Shown: one piece after another, positions 56,174 through 64,000 of the stretch | How the letters are laid out: every line of letters begins with the position of its first letter | Position numbering within the stretch: position 1 is the first letter of the stretch | NCBI RefSeq assembly: GCF_002964605.1 | Contig: NZ_PQDH01000002.1 | Location: 729,090 to 793,089 of the forward strand | Length of the DNA stretch: 64,000 nt | DNA from: Vallitalea okinawensis | GTDB lineage: Bacteria > Bacillota > Clostridia > Lachnospirales > PQDH01 | Direction: 5' to 3' | Notes under the pieces: generated by a model | What the model saw: only the letters and a program-made list of their open reading frames with translations | Database searches by the model: none | Told to the model about the DNA's origin: nothing | Made by a program: the position numbers and the translations under genes

Positions 56174-56252
56174 AATCACTTTTAATTGTTCGTAGCATTT
56201 CAATACTAAAGCCGTTTAATTCCTATCGTTGATACGATGTCATAATATGATT

Positions 56253-57686
56253 TTATTTAAATGCATCAACTTGTGCTTGTATCTTAGCAACAATATCACG
56301 ATAGCCTACTGCTTCAAGTTCTTCCATCATTTTTGGAATCTCTACAGATGGATCTGTAGAACCAGTTAATAAACCATGCTTATATTTGTCAACAATTGTC
56401 TTTGCTGCTGCGATCTCAGTTTCAATCTCAGTAATATCAGGAGTGAAACCAATTAACGGACTTCCTGGCGCGTTTTGAATATCTTCTTTAACTAATTCCC
56501 ACTGGTTAACTGGTGCAGGAGCAGTTGGGTACATTGTGAAGAATGTAGCTTGAGAGAATGTCCATGGTTGGAAACCATCATTCAATCTTTCAACAGTTCC
56601 TTCTTCAGTCTTCTTATAATGCTCTCCTTCAATACCATAAGCTAACATATTTCTGTAGTCTACATCTAAGTTTGCATATTGTAAGTATTTAAGTGCAGCA
56701 TCAATATGTTTTGAGTTAGCACTAATGCCGTTCATAGCACCACGAATAGATGCAGTTGAATATACTGGTCCATACTTTTTAACAGTTGTTACTTTATGAT
56801 TTTTAGTTGAACTCCAAATAGCATCAGCTCCTACAAACCCCTGTCCAGACCAAACAGCAGAATATTTAGGTTCTTCTTGTACCTGTGGCGCATCAGGATT
56901 AATATATCCAGCTTGATACCATTCGTGTAATTGTGCGAAATCACTTTGAATATCTTCTTGATCAAATAGACTTACTACATCTGCTGAACCATCATATGGA
57001 ACACCAATATATAGATCTCTTACTAAGTATTCGTACTGATTACCAAATCCATTTAATCCATCTCTGTTGAACGTTAATGGATATTCGTTTGGCTTTTTAG
57101 CTTTTGCAGCCTCTAATATAGGTGTTAATGTTTCAAGCTCGAATCCCACTTGTGAAAGATCCATACCTAACTCATCTACAATGAACTTTTCATCAAAACA
57201 CCAATACTGTGTTGCAGCAGAATCCTTATATACAGGTATTGCATATAAGTGATCCTGAACCATAGATCCTTTCCAAACTACCTCTGGAATATATTCATAT
57301 AATTCTGGAGCAGATTCTTTAACCTTCTCAGAAATGTCTGCAAAATAACCTTTTTGCGCACCTATTGCATGGTTGTTATACCATTCACATGTAAAAGCGA
57401 TATCAAAATATTCGCCTGTTGACATGGCTAATAAAGTTTTTTCATTTTCATAGTATTTAATATCAACTGTTACGCCTATGTCTTCTGCAGACATTTTATT
57501 AAGTTCTTCCATTACTTTAGCATACTCTTTTGGTTGATCTCCACCTTGAATCCATATTAAGTTAACAGGTTCATCAGATGTACCTTGAGCATCACCATTT
57601 GTGTTCTTTTCACTTGAACCACAGGCTGGTATAGCTAACAATACTGTCATAACTAGTAAAATACTAATAAACTTACGTAATTTCAT
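56253..57686 (-). CDS. Lpl-type ABC transporter substrate-binding lipoprotein
   Basis: 477 residues. Lipoprotein signal FISILLVMTVLLAIPACGS. The body (VNLIWIQGGDQPKEYAKVM, TGEYFDIAFTCEWYNN, GINP-like C-terminal part) fits the DUF3502/LplA-type binding proteins for larger oligosaccharides. The ATG at 57686 follows AGGGGGA. It lies in the mannoside module, so a mannose-containing glycan is the likely ligand. Confidence 0.88.
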   Translation of the reverse strand: MKLRKFISILLVMTVLLAIPACGSSEKNTNGDAQGTSDEPVNLIWIQGGDQPKEYAKVMEELNKMSAEDIGVTVDIKYYENEKTLLAMSTGEYFDIAFTCEWYNNHAIGAQKGYFADISEKVKESAPELYEYIPEVVWKGSMVQDHLYAIPVYKDSAATQYWCFDEKFIVDELGMDLSQVGFELETLTPILEAAKAKKPNEYPLTFNRDGLNGFGNQYEYLVRDLYIGVPYDGSADVVSLFDQEDIQSDFAQLHEWYQAGYINPDAPQVQEEPKYSAVWSGQGFVGADAIWSSTKNHKVTTVKKYGPVYSTASIRGAMNGISANSKHIDAALKYLQYANLDVDYRNMLAYGIEGEHYKKTEEGTVERLNDGFQPWTFSQATFFTMYPTAPAPVNQWELVKEDIQNAPGSPLIGFTPDITEIETEIAAAKTIVDKYKHGLLTGSTDPSVEIPKMMEELEAVGYRDIVAKIQAQVDAFK

Positions 57687-57750
57687 ACAATTTTCCCCCT
57701 TAAAATTATTTATTGTTAAAGCTTTTACCATGAAAAGCCTTCCAATCACC

Positions 57751-58677
57751 TTAACCTTTAACCGCACCAATCGTAAGACCTGAAATAAAATATTTTTGAA
57801 AGAATGGATAAGTTACGGCAATAGGTACTACTACAACCATAACGATAGCCATACGGATTGTTTCTCTCGGCAAACGATTAGCAATATCCGACGCATTACC
57901 CATTAATGCTCCGTTGGTGGCAAGGAATTCAACATTTCTTTCGATCCTCATCAATACATATTGAAGTGGGAATAGTCCCTGATCATCCATGTAAAGCATA
58001 GCCAGGAACCAATCGTTCCAATAGCCAAATGCTAGAAATAAGCCAATAGCTGCTAATGCTGGTAATGATATAGGTAAAACCAGCTTAAAAAATATAACAA
58101 GTTGATTAGCACCATCCATTTTAGCTGACTCAATAATTGAATCAGGTACAGTGGTCTGGAAAAATGTTCTTAAGATAATAATATAAAATGATGATACCGC
58201 TATCGGTAAAAGCAAAGCCCATATGGAATTTTTCAACATAAGAAGTTGTGTATTAATCATATAGGATGATACCATTCCTCCATTGAATACCATTGGGATA
58301 AATATAAGGTATGTTAAAAACTTTTTAAATCGATAATTTTTTCGTGAAAGTACATAGCCCATTGAGGCGTTAAGCAATAAACCAAGAGCAGTACCACCAA
58401 TAGTGAGTAAGACTGAAACAATAAACGCCTGCCCCATGGTATCTTTTATATCCCATAAATACTCGTAAGCACTTGCTGATAGTTCATTAGGAAAGAAACT
58501 ATATCCTAGCTGAGCAATTGATTCATTTGAAGATATAGAAATGATAAAAATGAAAATAAGAGGTACAACACATGCCAAAGCTAATACGAGGAATATGCAA
58601 TTAAATATGATATTCGCCAATTTTGATACTTTATTAAATTCTTCAAAGCCACCACGTCCACTTTCAGCTTTTTTCAT
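57751..58677 (-). CDS. ABC transporter permease (LplC/YtcP type)
   Basis: 308 residues, six helices, EAA loop DSIIESAKMDGANQLVIFFKLVLP and the family end KYFISGLTIGAVKG. Partner of the LplB-type permease 18 bases upstream. Confidence 0.93.
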   Translation of the reverse strand: MKKAESGRGGFEEFNKVSKLANIIFNCIFLVLALACVVPLIFIFIISISSNESIAQLGYSFFPNELSASAYEYLWDIKDTMGQAFIVSVLLTIGGTALGLLLNASMGYVLSRKNYRFKKFLTYLIFIPMVFNGGMVSSYMINTQLLMLKNSIWALLLPIAVSSFYIIILRTFFQTTVPDSIIESAKMDGANQLVIFFKLVLPISLPALAAIGLFLAFGYWNDWFLAMLYMDDQGLFPLQYVLMRIERNVEFLATNGALMGNASDIANRLPRETIRMAIVMVVVVPIAVTYPFFQKYFISGLTIGAVKG

Positions 58678-58695
58678 ATATAAGCCTCCCTCCTT

Positions 58696-59643
58696 CTAAA
58701 ACAATGAATTTTCACCGTCAATTTTTTTTGTTATTGCATTGGCAGTAATTATTGTAATGCACCCAAATACTGATTGAAAAAATGCTGCCGCCGAACTCAT
58801 TCCAATATTCCCTTGATTCCTAAGAGCTTTATATACATAAGTATCTATAGTAGTGGTTACGTCAAAAAGCTGTCCAGAATCTCTTGGTACTTTATAGAAT
58901 AATCCGAAATCAGAATTAAAAATTCTACCAACCGCTAATATAAACATAATGATGATGATAGGTTTAATTAATGGTAATGTAATCTTTATGACTTGTTGCC
59001 ACTTAGTTGCTCCATCAATAATTGCAGCTTCGTAATATGTAGAATCTATACCAGAAATCGAGGCTAAATAAACAACCATTCCATACCCTACACTCTTCCA
59101 CATATTAACAAACACTAAAATGTATGGCCAATATGCAGGTTCAATATACCATTGCACTGGATCTTTACCAAAGAAGACTAAAGACTTATTTAGCATTCCT
59201 TTATCAAAACTTAAAAAAGAGAATATAAAATAGCCTATAACAACCCATGATAGAAAATGTGGCAACAGCATAGCTGTTTGAAAAGTTTTTGCTGCTTTTT
59301 GATTATGTAACTGTGACATCATAATTGCTAATATTACTGGGATAATTACACCTAAAACTATAAATACGGAATTATATAATAAAGTATTTCTAATCATTAT
59401 AAAAGCATCTTTTGTTGCAAATAAAAATTCAAAGTTTTTGAATCCTATCCATTCACTTAATATCAGACTTTTAACAAAACCCTCACCCGGTATAAGCTGG
59501 TATTTTTTAAATGCGATAATAACACCAAACATGGGCAGAAATGCAAATAATATGTACCAGATCATAGTAGGAAGTGCAAGCAATGTTAACTCAAGATCGT
59601 CACGAGTAAGTTTTCTACTCTTTTTATTACCTACCTTATTCAT
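58696..59643 (-). CDS. ABC transporter permease (LplB/YteP type)
   Basis: 315 residues. It opens LLALPTMIWYILFAFLPMFG and VIIAFKKYQL as in LplB; EAA loop YYEAAIIDGATKWQQVIKITLP. The ATG at 59643 follows GAGGAGG. First gene of the mannoside operon. Confidence 0.93.
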   Translation of the reverse strand: MNKVGNKKSRKLTRDDLELTLLALPTMIWYILFAFLPMFGVIIAFKKYQLIPGEGFVKSLILSEWIGFKNFEFLFATKDAFIMIRNTLLYNSVFIVLGVIIPVILAIMMSQLHNQKAAKTFQTAMLLPHFLSWVVIGYFIFSFLSFDKGMLNKSLVFFGKDPVQWYIEPAYWPYILVFVNMWKSVGYGMVVYLASISGIDSTYYEAAIIDGATKWQQVIKITLPLIKPIIIIMFILAVGRIFNSDFGLFYKVPRDSGQLFDVTTTIDTYVYKALRNQGNIGMSSAAAFFQSVFGCITIITANAITKKIDGENSLF

Positions 59644-59819
59644 ATCATCCTCCTCATAAAATGTCATTCATTCAATTAATATTTATATATCAATATCAAT
59701 CGACTTCTTAAATGTAAACTTATGACAATTATAGTCACTATCCCCGTATATCTGCACTTAAGATATGGACTCATTGTTATAAAACACCTTATAACTTTTA
59801 TTTTCAACTTGTTTACAAT

Positions 59820-59831
59820 TTGTTATAACAT
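59820..59831. promoter_or_regulatory. Operator-like palindrome at the mannoside operon start
   Basis: ttgttataacat, palindromic core gttataac, sits at the expected transcription start. Related gttata/tataac words occur at 59774-59795 and 59869-59877 and before the regulator gene at 61320-61340. Likely site for the GntR/LacI-hybrid repressor. Confidence 0.5.
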
Positions 59832-59832
59832 C

Positions 59833-59862
59833 ATTATATACTATCGTACAGGTTTTAGTCAA
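59833..59862 (-). promoter_or_regulatory. Promoter of the mannoside operon
   Basis: Minus strand TTGACT, 18 bases, TATAAT; leader of about 180 bases. Confidence 0.65.
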
Positions 59863-60062
59863 TATATTTTATAACATTTTAAACAAATATTATATTGATA
59901 TATGTTATTATGTTATTTGTTATGGTTTACATTATACATTATATGCATTTATACAAATTTTCCTCAGCATTAGACGATAAAATACAAAACTATCATGCAA
60001 ATATCACATTTCATTACATAAAAACGACATAAAAGTGATGATATCACATTTCAAGTATGTGC
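59863..60062. other. AT-rich intergenic region with a 13-bp direct repeat
   Basis: No gene. atatcacatttca occurs at 60001-60013 and 60041-60053. The rest is AT-rich spacer with scattered gttat words. Confidence 0.4.
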
Positions 60063-60114
60063 AGATAAGTATGGTTCCTTGCTTGATTATTTCATGCAGT
60101 ACTTTCCCACACTA
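60063..60114 (-). repeat. Interspersed repeat, copy C
   Basis: Shares agtatggttc.ttgc and gcagtactttcc with copy B (14614-14666); the middle differs. Again it starts right after a terminator T tract on the minus strand. Confidence 0.55.
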
Positions 60115-60146
60115 ATAAAAAAAGCTATCGTTTTCGCGATAGCTTT
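60115..60146 (-). terminator. Terminator of the GntR/LacI-hybrid regulator
   Basis: aaagctatcg / cgatagcttt stem followed by seven T on the minus strand. Confidence 0.88.
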
Positions 60147-61275
60147 ACTGGGTGGTTTCACCAATAATTAATTGAGTATCTAACATCATGATTTTTTCCT
60201 GTGCTTTTCCTTCAGTAAGTTGTTCGATCAATAACTTAATAGCCCATCTCCCCATATTATCTTCGTCCTGCTTAATGTGGGTAAAAAATGACTCTCCTGT
60301 ATAAGTTTTAGGTTCATCAAAACAAATAATTGCTATATCCTCAGGTACCCTTTTTCCTAATTTCTTTATTGCCTTTTTAATAAAATTTGCTATCCCATAT
60401 TCTAGTGCAAAGATACAAGTAACCTCAGGATTATCTTCTATTTTCTTCATGAGTAGCTGTAATTCTTCTTCTTTATTTTCATAAAACTCTTGTCCTGGTA
60501 CATAATTAGTGATATTTGTTAACCATAGATTACTATCATTCCAAACAACACCATTTTCAGAATAACTTTTCTTAATACCCTCTACTCTATCCTTTAAAGG
60601 TGTATTTTGGATAGGCGCTGATACATGAGCAATATTCCTATGCCCTTTTTGAAATAAGTAATTTACAGCCTTCTCAGCTGCCAAAATATTATTAGTGCCA
60701 ACAAAACTAGCTGGAAGGCCCTTTAATTGACGGTCAACTACAACAACAGGAAACTCATCTAATATGAGTTTTAAAATTGTAGGATTATAAAACTCTCCAT
60801 GAACAGGTATAATAACTAATCCATCTACACCTATGTTTATTAATTTATCTATAACATTTTTTTCAAGTGTTTGATCATCAAAGGAACGTTTGACTATCAT
60901 GAAACTATTATTTTTCTCCACTTCAAGTTCCATTCCTGATAGAATATCCACCCCATAACTACTATTAAAATCCGACATAACAATCCCAATGAGTAGATGG
61001 TCGTCATCAGATTGATTAAAGGGTTGATTTTTATCTATCCCCTTATTTATTTTAGCCTCATCTATACTTAGTACGTAAGACCCCTTCCCTTGAATTCTTT
61101 TTATGTATCCATCTAGGGCGAGTTGATCTAATGCCTTTTTACTAGTAATTCTACTTACATCATATTCTTGAGCAAGTTCATTTTCAGTAGGTAATTTATC
61201 CCCCTCCACATATTCCTTATTCATAATCTTATCAACAACTGTTTTATAAATTTTTTTATACAGTGTTTGTTTCAT
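60145..61275 (-). CDS. GntR/LacI-hybrid repressor (AraR type)
   Basis: 376 residues. An N-terminal GntR winged helix (EGDKLPTENELAQEYDVSRIT, DGYIKRIQGKGSYVL) is joined to a LacI/periplasmic-binding sensor domain (IGIVMSDFNSSYGVDILSGM, FPVVVVDRQLKGLPASFVG, DIAIICFDEP). This is the AraR layout, a sugar-relieved repressor. The ATG at 61275 follows GGGAG by 8 bases. It lies upstream of the mannoside operon on the same strand; matching palindromes before both suggest it controls the operon and itself. Confidence 0.92.
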   Translation of the reverse strand: MKQTLYKKIYKTVVDKIMNKEYVEGDKLPTENELAQEYDVSRITSKKALDQLALDGYIKRIQGKGSYVLSIDEAKINKGIDKNQPFNQSDDDHLLIGIVMSDFNSSYGVDILSGMELEVEKNNSFMIVKRSFDDQTLEKNVIDKLINIGVDGLVIIPVHGEFYNPTILKLILDEFPVVVVDRQLKGLPASFVGTNNILAAEKAVNYLFQKGHRNIAHVSAPIQNTPLKDRVEGIKKSYSENGVVWNDSNLWLTNITNYVPGQEFYENKEEELQLLMKKIEDNPEVTCIFALEYGIANFIKKAIKKLGKRVPEDIAIICFDEPKTYTGESFFTHIKQDEDNMGRWAIKLLIEQLTEGKAQEKIMMLDTQLIIGETTQ

Positions 61276-61319
61276 GTACTCATCTCCCAATTAGCACGCT
61301 AGAATTATATCATGCTAAT

Positions 61320-61345
61320 AATGTTATAATGAGTATAACAAATTT
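61320..61345. promoter_or_regulatory. Operator-like palindrome before the repressor gene
   Basis: gttata-atgag-tataac at about 61324-61340, the same half-site as at 59820. Suggests autoregulation. Confidence 0.45.
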
Positions 61346-61372
61346 TAATAACAAGTTCAAGCTATTTACATA

Positions 61373-61403
61373 CAAAAAACTAGCAGCTTTACAGCTACTA
61401 GTT
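61373..61403 (-). terminator. Orphan intrinsic terminator
   Basis: aactagtagc / gctgctagtt 10-bp stem (one G-U), loop tgtaaa, then six T on the minus strand. No annotated minus-strand gene ends here, which implies a short unannotated transcript from 61404-61700. Confidence 0.7.
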
Positions 61404-61540
61404 CTTTAGGAATACTTATAAATGCTCTGCCACCCTAACCACACCTCTCATTTATGACTTAACTTAAAGAAAACTATGGTAACAATTATTTGTTTTCCAC
61501 TGGTAATGCACCTCACTTATAAGCATATGTGAGAAGATAA

Positions 61541-61600
61541 TCAACTCACACTAATATATTGCCATAAATCCTTGATCATTATGCAGTTAGTATTTACCAT
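61541..61600 (-). CDS. Possible 19-residue leader peptide or small protein
   Basis: AGGTG then ATG on the minus strand opens a 19-codon frame (MVNTNCIMIKDLWQYISVS). It is the only plausible frame before the orphan terminator. Evidence is limited to the ribosome site and position. Confidence 0.25.
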   Translation of the reverse strand: MVNTNCIMIKDLWQYISVS

Positions 61601-61640
61601 TTTATCACCTTAAATCATACTTAATAAACAGGCAATGATA

Positions 61641-61669
61641 TTTACAATAACTTTACTCTGTAGTATAAT
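61641..61669 (+). promoter_or_regulatory. Promoter of the lipoprotein gene
   Basis: TTTACA, 17 bases, TATAAT, about 50 bases before the start codon. Confidence 0.65.
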
Positions 61670-61725
61670 AATGCTTAATCCAAAATATAACTATATATTT
61701 CCATAACAAATTAAGGAGGATACAT

Positions 61726-62970
61726 ATGAATAGATTCAAAAAAGTAATTTCTTTACTTATTACACTTACGTTATTTGTAGCAACATTATCCGGATGTAGT
61801 GTACCAGAAAAAGCAGTTTATGATGCCATGCTAAAATCCGCAGATATCACATCAATGGAGCAAGAAGTGCATTTCTCATGGAATGTAGAAGCTTCAGGGT
61901 TATCATTAGAAGAACAAGAGCAAATGAATCAAACGCTAGCAATGATTAACGGATCAGATCTTACATTTAAACAAGCAGTTATTGCAAGTGAAGATGGTCA
62001 AAAATCTAAAGCTCAAATGGATGTCGTCTTTAATATGGGTGGCACATTAACTAATGTAGGTCTTTGGGTTGATGTTGATATGACAGAAAATGCTAATAAG
62101 ATTTATGAGATTATTCAAGTACCACCGATGATGACCTACTACTTACCAGAAGAATATATGGGTAAAGAGTATATTGTTTTCGATTTTGATGACATGGAAA
62201 CATTTATGTCAGATCAAGATTTAGGTACTTTCCAATTTAATGAAATGATGCAATCAAGTCAAGTGCTCTCTGAAAAAGCACAAGATTTTGTGACTGCATA
62301 TATCAAAGAATTTAACTTTAAGCGCGATCTTGTTACTTATAAAGGAACAGAAAAAGTAGAAAATGATACTCTTCAAATCTACGAAGTTAAATTGGATGAT
62401 GAAACAACGAAAGAATTACTTCATTATACCTTACTCTCACTCATAAACAGTGAGGCTACAGATGAGTTCATGAAGGATTATTTCAAATCTGTAGATGATA
62501 TGATGTTATCAATGGGTATGGAAGAAGATCTACAGGGTGAATTCACTGGAGAAAGTTTATATAATGACTTTATCTCAGAGAAAGAGACACTTAAGATGGA
62601 TATTCATAAGTTATTTGCTGACATAAGTGATATACAAATTGTTGGTGACGAAGGAATAATTGTTGAGTTAAAAATTAACGATGAAGGCTATTTGGTAGGT
62701 ACAACAACTAATATTCACCTTTCAATTGATCCTAATGCATTCAATGAGCAATATGGATACACAGCAAGTATGTACGATATCCAAGAACCTACTTTTGATA
62801 TCAAACTTGCTATTGATTCCGTCATAACCAATATAAATGAAGATATCGAAATCACTTTCCCAACTGTAACTGAAGAAAATTCATTTAATTATTTTGATTT
62901 TATTACAAGTCAATTAACACCATATTATGCTCCAGAAACTGAGTATGAGAATATTAACCTCAATCAATAA
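61726..62970 (+). CDS. Hypothetical secreted lipoprotein, 414 residues
   Basis: Lipoprotein signal VISLLITLTLFVATLSGCS (lipobox LSGC). The mature part is acidic and of no family I recognise, with MQEVHF-like beta-rich stretches, YYLPEEYMGKEYIVFDF and repeated DMT/NIN segments. It may be a LolA/DUF6612-like surface protein, but this is weak. Own promoter, AAGGAGG site and strong terminator: a single-gene unit. Confidence 0.8.
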   Translation: MNRFKKVISLLITLTLFVATLSGCSVPEKAVYDAMLKSADITSMEQEVHFSWNVEASGLSLEEQEQMNQTLAMINGSDLTFKQAVIASEDGQKSKAQMDVVFNMGGTLTNVGLWVDVDMTENANKIYEIIQVPPMMTYYLPEEYMGKEYIVFDFDDMETFMSDQDLGTFQFNEMMQSSQVLSEKAQDFVTAYIKEFNFKRDLVTYKGTEKVENDTLQIYEVKLDDETTKELLHYTLLSLINSEATDEFMKDYFKSVDDMMLSMGMEEDLQGEFTGESLYNDFISEKETLKMDIHKLFADISDIQIVGDEGIIVELKINDEGYLVGTTTNIHLSIDPNAFNEQYGYTASMYDIQEPTFDIKLAIDSVITNINEDIEITFPTVTEENSFNYFDFITSQLTPYYAPETEYENINLNQ

Positions 62971-62989
62971 CTCTTGAACAATTAATAGA

Positions 62990-63030
62990 AGCTAAACAAA
63001 AGATATGTCTCTTTTGTTTAGCTTTTTTAT
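62990..63030 (+). terminator. Terminator of the lipoprotein gene
   Basis: gctaaacaaaag / cttttgtttagc perfect 12-bp stem followed by six T. Confidence 0.9.
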
Positions 63031-63065
63031 ATTTATTAGAAAATTTAAATGAGTTATTTATTCGG

Positions 63066-63998
63066 CTATTCATAATTTCGCATACGTTTCCATACATCAA
63101 GTATAAGTAGATATTTCTCTAAAGGCATTCCTTTAAAGGGTGTATTACTTGAACAGAAAATATATCCTCCACCTGTCTTCCCATGTGTTAAGCAATACTC
63201 TGCACTTTTAATTATCTCTTCATCGCTTCCAGTTTGCATAGCAGCACAATGAACGTTTCCACATAAACAAACTTTATCACCTACTAATTCTTTCACTTTT
63301 TTAATGTCTACCCCAGCCATTGGATCTATTGAATGCAGGGCATGGGGTTCACACTCTACAAGTTGATCCAATATGGGCATAATATCACCATCAGTATGCT
63401 TTATCGTATAAGCTCCTGCTGCTTTTGTCTCTTTTATTATTTGATATAAATACGGCTGAATAAACTCTCTAAACATGGTTGGTGACAAGAATGGACCACT
63501 ATTAAAACAGTAATCACTGCATAGTATGAAACTGTCATAGCCACCTTCAATAAGTAACTTATTATTCTCAATAGCTCTTTTAGCCATTTGTTCTGCTTTT
63601 CTCTTTGCCTCTTCAGGTCGATCGGCTAGCCCGTACACAAAATCCAACATCTCTTCTCCTGATGGAATCGCATAAGTACCATCACCATGAGCACATATCA
63701 TATACTTATCACCAACTAAACTCCTAATGTGTCTAGCTGTCATAATCATTCCATCTCTATCAAGATAATGAATAGGAAGAATGGCATATTCCAGTTCTTC
63801 ATAAACCTTTAGAATATATTCAGCATTTTCTTTAATCCTATATTCTTTTTCGCAAGGTGATAAATTTTTTATATCATCAAATGTCAAAAATGGGGTTCCA
63901 AATAATTCGTCAGCCAATTGAAACTCCAATTCAAAATGGGGCACTTGATCAGGCGTTTGTAGAGTTAACGCTGCGACTGCTCTTTCTTTTGGTGTCAT
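63066..63998 (-). CDS. Uroporphyrinogen decarboxylase family protein (MtaA-like)
   Basis: 310 residues. The URO-D fold starts TPKERAVAALTLQTPDQVP. Zinc-site residues like those of methyltransferases are visible: IKHTDGDIMP and LCGNVHCAAM (His and Cys). Also SPTMFREFIQPYLYQII and SIDPMAGVDIKKVK. Such proteins move methyl groups to cobalamin or have unknown roles; they often accompany sugar ABC modules. It is not a haem enzyme by neighbourhood. The start is 2 bases from the right edge, so its ribosome site is unseen. Confidence 0.88.
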   Translation of the reverse strand: MTPKERAVAALTLQTPDQVPHFELEFQLADELFGTPFLTFDDIKNLSPCEKEYRIKENAEYILKVYEELEYAILPIHYLDRDGMIMTARHIRSLVGDKYMICAHGDGTYAIPSGEEMLDFVYGLADRPEEAKRKAEQMAKRAIENNKLLIEGGYDSFILCSDYCFNSGPFLSPTMFREFIQPYLYQIIKETKAAGAYTIKHTDGDIMPILDQLVECEPHALHSIDPMAGVDIKKVKELVGDKVCLCGNVHCAAMQTGSDEEIIKSAEYCLTHGKTGGGYIFCSSNTPFKGMPLEKYLLILDVWKRMRNYE

Positions 63999-64000
63999 CA

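Noticed and set aside
59900-60060. Mobile element or attachment site suggested by the 13-bp direct repeat
   Set aside because: No transposase, no inverted ends, and only 27 bases between the copies.
1-64000. CRISPR arrays, tRNA and rRNA genes, prophage or IS
   Set aside because: No regularly spaced repeats, cloverleaf sequences, rRNA stretches or transposase/phage frames were seen.

Overview
The window looks like chromosome from a low-GC, spore-forming, anaerobic, sugar-degrading Clostridia-type Firmicute (Lachnospirales/Vallitalea-like is my guess; no rRNA is present to prove it). The grounds are AT-rich DNA, AGGAGG ribosome sites, a V-type ATPase operon, AddA/PcrA helicases, a Csp-like S8 protease, YerC, and many sugar ABC transporters paired with AraC-type regulators. 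About 50 protein genes are present, most on the minus strand. I saw no rRNA, tRNA, CRISPR array, insertion sequence or prophage.

Layout. 1-3.3 kb: a truncated DUF4091 gene divergent from an AraC regulator, then a small membrane protein and a polyferredoxin. 3.3-12 kb: J-domain protein, Fe-S aldo/keto reductase, ABC-class ATPase, a small orphan gene, AddA and an ArsR-type regulator. 12-19 kb: a ferredoxin remnant, a CssRS-like two-component system, a cold-shock protein, an M14 peptidase, and a zinc-ribbon membrane protein with a condensation-fold acyltransferase. 18.9-19.1 kb: two tandem structured RNA units whose loops carry CsrA-type GGA motifs; this is the most unusual item. 19-27.7 kb: a nine-gene V-type ATPase operon (H-C-I-K-F-E-A-B-D). 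28-33 kb: ispF, an unlisted 53-codon gene, pcrA, yerC-like and a PHP phosphoesterase.

33-40.7 kb: an alpha-1,6-glucan module (two GH66 enzymes, one anchored and one cytosolic, plus an ABC importer) divergent from its AraC regulator. 40.8-46.4 kb: a Csp-like protease, then purH under a ZTP riboswitch and a purine permease under a guanine riboswitch. 46.5-53.4 kb: dinB, a second sugar importer with an AraC regulator, and trxB. 53.6-61.3 kb: a mannoside module (GH125, GH130, Lpl-type importer) with a GntR/LacI-hybrid repressor and matching operator-like sites. 61.3-64 kb: a lipoprotein and a uroporphyrinogen-decarboxylase-family protein.

How the parts work together. Three importers bring in oligosaccharides and none carries its own ATPase gene, so a shared MsmX-type ATPase elsewhere is expected. 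GH66 and GH130/GH125 enzymes break the sugars down, each module under its own regulator. The two riboswitches tie purine synthesis and uptake to ZTP and guanine. If the GGA-hairpin RNA is real, it would act as a CsrA sponge, which I do not know to have been described in Firmicutes.
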